Below are positions 45,163-53,208 of a stretch of 64,000 nt of DNA, piece by piece; positions within the stretch are counted from its first letter, which is position 1; each line of letters starts with the position of its first letter. The DNA comes from Treponema sp. (lineage in GTDB: Bacteria; Spirochaetota; Spirochaetia; Treponematales; Treponemataceae), in contig JAGCTZ010000057.1 in assembly GCA_017963165.1 (NCBI GenBank), forward strand, positions 1-64,000, written 5' to 3'. The position numbers and the translations under genes are program-made. The notes under the pieces are model-generated. The model made no database searches and was not told where the DNA came from. It worked only from the letters and a program-made list of their open reading frames with translations.

Positions 45163-45206
45163 GCCCTTCGACAGGCTCAGGGACCCCATGTACCGCTGGC
45201 GCCGTT
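45161..45206. repeat. Family B copy 8 and a 14-bp duplication between convergent genes
   Basis: A family B copy (GGCCCTTCGACAGGCTCAGG plus GACCCC, to 45187) lies between the esterase stop and the GH39 stop. The 14-bp string CCGCTGGCGCCGTT occurs in the esterase 3' end (45133-45146) and again at 45193-45206, exactly 60 bp apart, bracketing the repeat. It may act as a bidirectional terminator, but no long T run is present. Confidence 0.65.
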
Positions 45207-46784
45207 TTACATTTTTTCATAGAAGCTGTAGTCGTAGCTGTTGTCACTTGTAAGAGGCGCCGGTGCCACTTCAAAATAAACAACTGCATTACGACCGGCT
45301 TTGAGCATAAACTTTGGCGCAGAACCATCTAAAAGCTCTGTAGCAACCAGAGGATGTGCAGCCGACTTTAAAAGCTCAATCTGCGAATCTGTAAGATTTG
45401 CCGATTCACCCAAATCATGCCAAACCTTCAACGGATTACAGCATTTTTCATCAACTGTTTTTGTAAGAAGGCAAACGCGTTTTTGCGCAAAAGCAGGTAA
45501 TGAAATTGCAAATTCCAATTCTTCCTGTTTTGTTTCAAGAGTAAGATTCCAGGCAATACCTTTGTAAGAGCCGTCTGCAGCTTTTACAATTACAATATTC
45601 TTGTCGCGGTAAACGCATTTTTCCTGATTTTCCTTAAGGTCTTTAAAGAATTTAAATGTCCAGTAAGTTGGTTTAGGAATGCTTCCATTTGCCAAAAGTC
45701 CAAAGCCTCCATGGAAAGGCGTAAATGGAACTCCATTTTCTTCGAACACATCTCCAAAAGTCCAGTAAGAATAACCTGTAACATAATCACCAATTTCTGC
45801 AAGAGTACGTCCAAGATAAGCGGCATTTAAGTTTGTATCATGAAGCGGACAATTTGGAATATAAGAAGTGTTGAACTCTGTAATATAGAACGGAAGATTT
45901 TTATAATCAGGATAACGGTTGATTATTTTGCGGCAATCACGAAGAGTCTGCAGCGTTTCATCAAGAGGCATAAGCTTTGCATAACCATAATGACCTTTAT
46001 AATCAGGATATTCTGTTGTGTAATGATGACGGCTTATAAAATCAATCGGAGGCTTTTTTTCTGTAAGGAAATCAAGAAAGCCTTTCATCCATTTTTTGTC
46101 TGCGCCACCACAAATTGCAGGACCACCAACCTTAAAGTTTTTATTTACCTTTTTGATTGCGCGTGCAGTCTTATCATAAAGCTTAAAGTATTCTTCCATA
46201 TTTGCATCTTTCCAGAAGCCGGGAAGATTTGGTTCATTCCATACTTCAATTGGCCAGGTAAGAACATCCTCTGCACCATAACGGTCCATCAAATGACGCA
46301 ACGTAGCCTGAACAAGATTAATCCATTTGTTGTAATCCTTTGGTGGAGTTGTATTACCCTTCCAATAGAAAATTGTATTATCGCCACTGGCAAGCTTATA
46401 CGGCATAAAACCAAGCTCCAGAAACGGACGGATTCCAAGACGCACATATTCATCAACAACACGATCAAGGTAAGTAAAATTGTATTCAATAATTCTAGGT
46501 GCATTTTTATCTACATATTCAAAATATTCACGATAATCCTTAAAATCCTGAGGAGTTTTTTTGAGTGCACTTCTGTCCTTAAATTCCTGATAAATTGCCA
46601 TGTCATCGCAAAAAAGTCCGTGACCGCGAATGAACTTAAAGCCAATATCCTTTTGCACAACAGCAAGCTGATCAAGATATTCTTTTGTAAGTGCCAGCCA
46701 CATTCTTCCGGTACCGACACAAAAATCTACGTTGTTATTGAATTTTACTTTTTCTTTTCCTGTTAGTTTGATTTGCGTTTTCAT
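45207..46784 (-). CDS. GH39 beta-xylosidase
   Basis: The product is 525 aa, cytoplasmic. GH39 signs are FKFIRGHGLFCDD near the N-terminus, the acid/base Glu in WPIEVWNEPNLPGFW and the nucleophile Glu in FYITEFNTSY, with the HHYTTEYPD segment between. It should release xylose from xylo-oligosaccharides. Its ATG overlaps the stop of the LacI-like/GGDEF gene by 4 nt; GGAGGAG serves as RBS. This places the xylosidase under the same transcript as its probable regulator. Confidence 0.92.
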   Translation of the reverse strand: MKTQIKLTGKEKVKFNNNVDFCVGTGRMWLALTKEYLDQLAVVQKDIGFKFIRGHGLFCDDMAIYQEFKDRSALKKTPQDFKDYREYFEYVDKNAPRIIEYNFTYLDRVVDEYVRLGIRPFLELGFMPYKLASGDNTIFYWKGNTTPPKDYNKWINLVQATLRHLMDRYGAEDVLTWPIEVWNEPNLPGFWKDANMEEYFKLYDKTARAIKKVNKNFKVGGPAICGGADKKWMKGFLDFLTEKKPPIDFISRHHYTTEYPDYKGHYGYAKLMPLDETLQTLRDCRKIINRYPDYKNLPFYITEFNTSYIPNCPLHDTNLNAAYLGRTLAEIGDYVTGYSYWTFGDVFEENGVPFTPFHGGFGLLANGSIPKPTYWTFKFFKDLKENQEKCVYRDKNIVIVKAADGSYKGIAWNLTLETKQEELEFAISLPAFAQKRVCLLTKTVDEKCCNPLKVWHDLGESANLTDSQIELLKSAAHPLVATELLDGSAPKFMLKAGRNAVVYFEVAPAPLTSDNSYDYSFYEKM

Positions 46785-48718
46785 TCTGATACTCCTCCAT
46801 TTGGCCCTTCAACATGCTCAGGGACCTCATCGTGTTTTTTATGATATTCCTGTTTTTGTTCGTACATAACATTATCTACATTTTCTATTGCCTGCTCAAG
46901 AGTAAGATCGGCCTGTGGCGGAACAGAGTAAGTTCCAACACTTGCAGAAAGATTATACGGAAGATGCATCACAGAAGTTTTAGAGGCCAGACGATTTTTT
47001 ATCATCGTACAATAATCCTCGCCATTGTAGTTTCTGCTGTTACCAATTACAAGAAATTCATCGCCACCATAACGAATGCAAAGCCAGTTTTTAGGAATAG
47101 TTTCAAGCACGGCGGCAGCTACAGTTTTTACGGCAAGGTCACCATGAAGATGTCCAAACTTGTCGTTAATATGCTTCATCTTATTTATATCAACAAAGAA
47201 AAGAACAGTTGTAAGTCCATTCTTTTTGTTTTGTGCATAAAAAGGTTTTGCAAGCTTTTCGAGTCCCTGACGATTAAGAGCACCAGAAAGAGCATCCTTT
47301 GTAGAAAGCCTCAGATACTGTTGACTCATCTGCTTGAACATATTTCGTTTTCTAAAGTGCTCAATACCTGTTCCCATGTTGCGCGTCCAAAGATAGCCGT
47401 AGCGATTATCAATCATCGTAAGATTATTTTTTGTAACAAAATAACCGTGAACATACGCATGATGAAAAATTGGCAGAAAAAGAAAAAAATTGCTTTTATC
47501 ATCTGTCCGCATTTTTGAAGGAATTAAATCGCGGGTTGGAATCATTTCTCTAAGATATTTTTTATTATCTTGAACAGAGCTTATAGCCTGAACCTGAGTA
47601 CCATAAGTAAGATTTTGTGGAAGATTTTCGGCAGAATTAATAAGAACAGAATTCCAGTCTGATTTCATAAAAATACAAAAATCAGAGCCTTCGAAGTTAT
47701 GCGACCTTGCAAAGAAATTTTCGATATTTGTAAGCAGTGTGAATACATCACCGGCTTCTGTAAAAATTTCTCCCAAGATTTCCATATGAGTATCAAACTC
47801 TTCTTTTTTATTTGAATCATCAAGAAGATTAAGTGTAAAGCGCCTTTGCTCCGAAGTTGTAGAAGCAACACAGCCACAAGTCTGACGTAACACAGGTGTA
47901 CTTTTGACAGTAAGAGTCTGCAGCGGATTCACTCCATGAATAAGACGATTGACAGATTCTGCACCCAAAAGCTCTGCATTACCATTTACAGTTGTAATAG
48001 AAGGATTTGTACATCCCGTTTCTGTTATATTATCATAACCTAAAATCTTAAGCTGTTCCGGAACTTTTATATTGTTTTCTATACAAACCTTTAACAAAGC
48101 AATTGCAAGTAAATCATTAGCACAGCAAAAGGCTTGAGGAAGCTTTTTACCGGATTTAACATATTCTTCAAAAAATCTGTAGGCACAATGATAATCACAT
48201 GTTTCAATCAAATAAACTTTTTCTGAATCAAAAGGAATGTTATTGTCCTCTAACACAGTTTTGTAAGCTCTGAAACGTTCAGTAATATCAACAGAATTTT
48301 CTTTGCCGGTAATATAAGCAATATCCGAAACATTATGCATTCTTATAAGATGTGCAAGCGCTCCATATATGCCCGAATAATTATCAACCTTAAGACAACA
48401 GATTCCCTGAAGCTTTTTATTAATAGTCAGAGCCGGTTTTTTTGCTTTTAAAATGCGGAGTCTCTCTCGTTCCAGAACACGGGCATTATTTATAAGATCC
48501 GAAAGAAGAACTATACCATCAAAATCTTCGTAATTAATCAGATTAAAAATGGAAGACCCGGTCCAGTTCGGAAACCCGGAATATTCTGTGTAGTTATAAA
48601 CATTAAAAAAATATATATCAATATGCTCACCTTCTACGGCCCGCATCATTCCATGCAGAAAATCCTTAAGAAAGTAAGTACACCACCCGCAACCAAGCAC
48701 AGCGATTCGTCTATTCAT
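46781..48718 (-). CDS. Periplasmic-binding-protein-like sensor fused to a diguanylate cyclase (GGDEF)
   Basis: The product is 645 aa. Residues 1-290 match LacI-type periplasmic-binding folds (CCANDLLAIALLKVCIENNI, LKILGYDNITETGCTNPSIT) but lack the LacI DNA-binding helix-turn-helix. A linker follows, then a GGDEF domain at about 485-630 with an intact YGGDEF and DINKMKHINDKFGHLHGD; no RxxD inhibitory site is seen. It probably links a sugar-like ligand to c-di-GMP synthesis. The last residues (EVPEHVEGPNGG) come from a family B repeat at 46803-46827. Confidence 0.85.
   Translation of the reverse strand: MNRRIAVLGCGWCTYFLKDFLHGMMRAVEGEHIDIYFFNVYNYTEYSGFPNWTGSSIFNLINYEDFDGIVLLSDLINNARVLERERLRILKAKKPALTINKKLQGICCLKVDNYSGIYGALAHLIRMHNVSDIAYITGKENSVDITERFRAYKTVLEDNNIPFDSEKVYLIETCDYHCAYRFFEEYVKSGKKLPQAFCCANDLLAIALLKVCIENNIKVPEQLKILGYDNITETGCTNPSITTVNGNAELLGAESVNRLIHGVNPLQTLTVKSTPVLRQTCGCVASTTSEQRRFTLNLLDDSNKKEEFDTHMEILGEIFTEAGDVFTLLTNIENFFARSHNFEGSDFCIFMKSDWNSVLINSAENLPQNLTYGTQVQAISSVQDNKKYLREMIPTRDLIPSKMRTDDKSNFFLFLPIFHHAYVHGYFVTKNNLTMIDNRYGYLWTRNMGTGIEHFRKRNMFKQMSQQYLRLSTKDALSGALNRQGLEKLAKPFYAQNKKNGLTTVLFFVDINKMKHINDKFGHLHGDLAVKTVAAAVLETIPKNWLCIRYGGDEFLVIGNSRNYNGEDYCTMIKNRLASKTSVMHLPYNLSASVGTYSVPPQADLTLEQAIENVDNVMYEQKQEYHKKHDEVPEHVEGPNGGVSE
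46803..46827. repeat. Dispersed repeat, family B copy 9, in the 3' end of the GGDEF gene
   Basis: GGCCCTTCAACATGCTCAGG plus GACCTC, read in frame on the minus strand as EVPEHVEGP. It forms the C-terminal tail of the diguanylate cyclase, just before the RBS of the GH39 gene. Confidence 0.8.
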
Positions 48719-48855
48719 ATTTAAATATTATAACATGATTTCCCGGAATTTGAAAATTTGGTTTTTCTTGTGTGATTTTTCGTGGGATTTTTTTTCCTTG
48801 CGTGAATTTCAAAACAGGGGTTAAAATAAAGAATACACATAAAAAAGGAGATTTT

Positions 48856-51151
48856 ATGAAGAAATTATCAGTACTTTTTTTTCCTGCTTGTCATTAGTGG
48901 AATGACATTAGCTTGTAAAGATGTAAACAACTCCAAGCCTGACAAAGTAAAAACCGGAAAAGCTGTAAAAGGAATTGACGACCAACTAACTGTTACACCT
49001 CGTTCCGATGGACTTCTGATTCAATTGAATGCACAAGAAGAATGGAAACACATTTCATTTTGTGTTCGTGATGTTACTAATAAAGATGCTGATGAATGGC
49101 ATGAAAAAATTGAAGTAGAAGTTCCTGTAACAACAACAAGTAATTCTGTAAAAGGCAAACTGCTTTTTCCATTTACAGAAAAGAACAGAAATTACGAAGT
49201 CTGGATTACTCATTCTGGAAATAATAATGATGAATATGCCGACTGGGCAGATGAAGAAGGAAAAGCTGCTTCGGTAAAAGCAATTGGTGGAATAGGACAA
49301 TATGATGTAACATACAACAAAGCTCAATACTGGAGCCCAAGACGTGGATTATACCTTAATCGTTTTGACCAGACTATCCCTGCAGGAATATCAGATGAAC
49401 AGCAAAAGCTCAGGGTTCGTGCAGAAATAGGAACCCGCTGGAAGACAGACGAAAAATTTTTTGAACCTGATACAATCAGTGATGTAATCTGGTTCCCGGA
49501 AGATGAAGATGATGATTTTACAAGCTTCATAAAAGGTAAAGACAAAATATTCCTTTCAGTTGAATATGTTATTACGTATGAAGATTTAGAATACATTCAA
49601 AGATTCTATGGAAACTGGGGTAATTGGGATGACGAAGCACAAGAAGAAATTGAAGATTCTAACTGGTTCGTTGATTACGAAGTTTTAGATCCTGATGCAA
49701 AAAAGCTTCCTGTAGTAAGAATTAAATCTACAGAAAAAGAACTGGACAATAAATTTGTTGCAGAACCAATTACAGGTCACGTAAAAACATCTCAACAAAG
49801 CTGGGGCGATTACAGCAATGCAGATGTCCCAGATCCATACTATGAACAATGTAAAATTACTGTAGAAGATGAAAACGGCACTTCCGTTCTTTCAAATATT
49901 GATGCACAAGTCAAGGTTCGAGGAAACTGGACAACTTCTTATGACAAAAAATCTTTGCGAATTAAGTATGATAAGAAGCAGACAATGTTAGGTTTGAATA
50001 ACAATGAAAAATTCAAAAACTGGGTTCTTCTTGCCGGCTTTAAAGATGCTTCTTTACTGCGTGATGCAGCTGCCTTTAAAATGTATGAAACAATGTTCCC
50101 TGATTATTATGTAAGCGACAGCAAACTTGTAGAAGTATTTGTTAATGATGTTTACTGGGGCGTTTATCTTCTGGCAGAACAGCAGGAAACAAAATCAGAA
50201 AGAATTAATATTAACGAGGCCGAAAAAAATTATGAAGGCACAGACATTGGTTACCTGATTGAATTTGATTCTTACTATCAGACAGAAGCAGAAAATGAAC
50301 AATTCGAAATTGATTATAAAGTTCCAATTAAGGATTACAATGAAAAAACAATGCAGGATCCTCAAAAGGGCTATACAATCAAGAGCGATGTTTATTCTGC
50401 TGCCCAGAAAGAATTTATCCAGGATTATATGAATAAGCTCTGGGAGATTTGTTACGAAGCTTCGTATAACAAAAAATATTACAGATTCAAAGATGATTAT
50501 ACGCTTGAGCAATATACACCAGAAGGCGCAAACGATGATGAAAAATGCAAGAACTGTATTTCGCAGATTATTGATATAAAATCGCTTGCCGACATGTATA
50601 TTTTCAGCGAGCTTATCTGCGATCCTGATTTATATCTTACAAGCTTCTTTATGGATATTGACTTTAGCGAAGACGGCGACAAGAAGCTCCGTTTTGAAGC
50701 TCCTTGGGATTTTGACTCTACAATGGGAAATAAAAACTTCTGTTCTGATGATTTATCACATGACAATATCACAGGAAAAAGTGATATGTTTGCAGGGGCT
50801 TTGCAGACAGATGTAAACTGCTATGATGATAAAGTTCATGGAAACCCATGGATGCTTATCTTTATAAAATGCGGCTGGTTCCAGAATCTTGTAAAGAGTG
50901 AATGGACAACTGCAAAAACTAAAAACGCCCTGCAGGCTGCAAACACATTAATTTCAAGCTACGAACCTTACGAAGATCGTCTTGAATTCAACCGCACAAG
51001 ATGGGAAAACCCAGCAGACGTTATCAGCGAGATTTATGGACCTGCCAGAGATGCTGCATACGAATCGCATGAAGCTTCTGTAAATTATTTTAAGCTATGG
51101 CTTCAAACCCGCTATAACGCCATGGATGGAATTATAACAGGTTTGAAATAA
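48856..51151 (+). pseudogene. CotH-kinase family lipoprotein, frameshifted in the signal peptide
   Basis: The open frame from about 48902 encodes a CotH-type protein: KTSQQSWGDYSN, VKVRGNWTTSYDKKSLRIKY, WVLLAGFKDASLLRDAAA, a KLVEVFVNDVYWGVYLLAEQ strand and the metal-binding APWDFDSTMGN. CotH proteins are atypical kinases that phosphorylate secreted proteins. The true start is the ATG at 48856 behind AAGGAG; a run of eight T (48875-48882) then shifts the frame into a stop. Removing one T gives MKKLSVLFFLLVISGMTLAC, a perfect lipoprotein signal, and a 764-aa product. Confidence 0.8.
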
Positions 51152-51157
51152 AACCTA

Positions 51158-51214
51158 TACAAACTGGGCCTGGCAATGCAAACTGTGCCTGCCTATGCAA
51201 ACTGTGCCTGGCGC
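51158..51214. repeat. Three 19-bp tandem repeats at the end of the ABC transporter gene
   Basis: Three 19-bp copies (51158-51176, 51177-51195, 51196-51214) with core TGCAAACTGTGCCTG. The third copy is the last codons and stop region of the rightmost ABC gene (minus strand), so the gene's 3' end appears to have been triplicated. Confidence 0.75.
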
Positions 51215-52956
51215 AGCTTGTAGTAGGCGCCTTTTTTAGCCATAAGCTCGGCCGGTGAACCCGACTCTACAATGCCACCGTTATCTATTACAAAGATGCG
51301 GTCGGCATTTTGAATTGTAGAAAGGCGGTGCGCAATTACAAAGCTTGTGCGGCCTTTGAGCATGCTGGCAATTCCAGCCTGAACTAAGAGCTCTGTTTTT
51401 GTGTCGATGCTACTAGTCGCCTCATCCAGAATGAGGATGCGAGGTGCAGACAACATTGTTCTGGCAAAGGCAACAAGCTGGCGCTGGCCGTTGGAAAGTT
51501 CGCCGCCGCGCGCGGTCAAAGGTGTGTCGTAGCCTTTTTCCAGATTCTTTATAAAGTCATCGGCATGGACTGCGCGCGCTGCTGCAAGCATTTCTTCTTC
51601 CGTTGCATCAAGCTTACCATACATAATGTTCTCGCGGATTGTACCACTAAAGATGTAATTATCCTGAGTCATTATACCCATCTGAGTACGAAGGCTTTCA
51701 AGCGTAACATCGCGGATATCTTTACCGTCAATCAAAAGCGCCCCGTCCTTTACATCATAAAAACGGCTTACAAGGTTTACGATAGTAGATTTTCCGGCGC
51801 CTGTTGGTCCAACCAAAGCAATCGTTTCGCCGGCGTGCACCTTAAAGTCAACGTTCTTTAAAACATCAACCTCGGCTTCGTAGCCAAAGGTAACATCGCG
51901 GAACTCTACGTCGCCCTGAATTGGAGGCATCGCGTCTGCGCCATCCTTATCCACAATCTTTGCTTCGGTATCTATAATTTCAAAAATGCGTTCTGCTCCG
52001 GTTGCGGCATTTACAAACTGATTGTAAAAGTTACTCAGGTTCATAATCGGCTGCCAGAACATTCCAACGTAAGAACCAAAGGCAACGTAAGTACCAATTG
52101 AAACATTGTCAATTCCAAGCAGTTTAATACCAACCAGGTAAAGGCTCATTGTACCAACGCTCCAACAGATATCAATCCAAGAAAAATATCCGTCGCACCA
52201 GGTAACCGCCTTCATAAATTCCTTACGGTCTTCCCAGATAAGTTCACGGAAGGTTTTATCAGTTTCCTGTTCTGCACGGAAGCTCTGGATAATTTTGATT
52301 CCGGATAGGTCTTCGTTAATAAACGCATTCAGGTTGCTGGACTTTTGTCTCTTAGCCTTCCAGTGTTTTTCCGACATGATGGAAATTACAAAAACTCCCA
52401 CAATCAAAAACGGCAAAGTACAAAGTGCTGCCAGTGCAAGCTTCCAGTTTTTGATGAACATAATCACCATAACAGAAACTACAGTAACCATATTCGGAAT
52501 GAGCGTTGTTACCGCGTTTTCGATAATATCCTTGAGTGAGTTTGTGTCACCGATAATTCGCGCCAAAATCTTTCCCGAAGGACGGCTGTCAAAAAACGCA
52601 AGATCAAGCTTCTGAATATGTTCGTAAAGCTGCTGCCTTAAATCCTGAATAACCTTATTGCTCAATTTTGCCATGATAAGCATACGCATTTTAATTGCAA
52701 GCACGGCAAGCACATTTATTACCACGCTGATTGCAATTATTTTGAGCAGCCCCGGCACATTTTTGAGCATAATATATTTATCAATCGCAATTTCGTTGAG
52801 CAGCGGGTTCACCAGATCCACCGCCGTTCCAACTGCCATGAGCGCAAACACAAAAGCAATGCGCCCCTTATATTTGAGCAGGTATTTGAAAAGCCGCGGC
52901 ATTGTCTCAAATTGAGATTTTTGTACCTGCTGTTCGTCTATTTTATAACTGTTCAT
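51193..52956 (-). CDS. ABC exporter, ATP-binding/permease half, catalytic site intact
   Basis: The product is 587 aa: a six-helix type 1 exporter domain (residues 25-320) and an ATPase domain. Walker A is GPTGAGKSTIVNL, the signature is LSNGQRQLVAFAR and Walker B ends in ILILDEATSS with the catalytic Glu present. It pairs with the gene at 53209-54981, whose Glu is replaced, as in heterodimeric multidrug or lipid exporters. AAGGAG precedes the ATG. A 252-bp spacer with repeat remnants separates the two genes. Confidence 0.9.
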   Translation of the reverse strand: MNSYKIDEQQVQKSQFETMPRLFKYLLKYKGRIAFVFALMAVGTAVDLVNPLLNEIAIDKYIMLKNVPGLLKIIAISVVINVLAVLAIKMRMLIMAKLSNKVIQDLRQQLYEHIQKLDLAFFDSRPSGKILARIIGDTNSLKDIIENAVTTLIPNMVTVVSVMVIMFIKNWKLALAALCTLPFLIVGVFVISIMSEKHWKAKRQKSSNLNAFINEDLSGIKIIQSFRAEQETDKTFRELIWEDRKEFMKAVTWCDGYFSWIDICWSVGTMSLYLVGIKLLGIDNVSIGTYVAFGSYVGMFWQPIMNLSNFYNQFVNAATGAERIFEIIDTEAKIVDKDGADAMPPIQGDVEFRDVTFGYEAEVDVLKNVDFKVHAGETIALVGPTGAGKSTIVNLVSRFYDVKDGALLIDGKDIRDVTLESLRTQMGIMTQDNYIFSGTIRENIMYGKLDATEEEMLAAARAVHADDFIKNLEKGYDTPLTARGGELSNGQRQLVAFARTMLSAPRILILDEATSSIDTKTELLVQAGIASMLKGRTSFVIAHRLSTIQNADRIFVIDNGGIVESGSPAELMAKKGAYYKLRQAQFA

Positions 52957-53208
52957 ATCTTCTCCTTGTTAGCTGCAAGCGATTAGCTATTAGCTATTAG
53001 CCTTTAGGGGGAAAGCCTTCCCCTCGGCCGCACTACGTTGCGTCCTACCCCTTCTCCTAGGGGGCTCGCCGCCCCCTAAAACCCCTGCGGATAAGTAAAC
53101 CTAAAAATTGCTTTCGCAATTTTCTTAACGGTTTGCTATCTATCACCGCCCGCCAGCGGGCTTACTCACCCCTAAAACCCCTGGCACCTAGCACCTATAA
53201 CCTAGCAC
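52957..53208. other. Spacer with remnants of the ACCTAGAACCTAAAACC-type repeat
   Basis: The 252 bp between the two ABC genes hold tandem TAGCTATTAGCTATTAGCC near 52985-53003, two copies of CCCCTAAAACCCCTG (near 53074 and 53160), and ACCTAGCACCTATAACCTAG near 53179-53205. The last resembles the inverted repeat that brackets the four-helix-bundle gene at 56882. No ORF of that family is present here, so this may be a solo end or a deletion derivative. Confidence 0.55.

Noticed and set aside
45840..46766. A 308-codon plus-strand ORF opposite the GH39 gene
   Set aside because: It is a shadow of the xylosidase: the sequence is Ile/Cys/Phe-rich with no motif, no RBS and no family pattern, while the opposite strand has full GH39 catalytic motifs.
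46814..47518. A 234-codon plus-strand ORF opposite the GGDEF gene
   Set aside because: It overlaps the conserved GGDEF domain on the other strand, has atypical composition and no recognisable domain.
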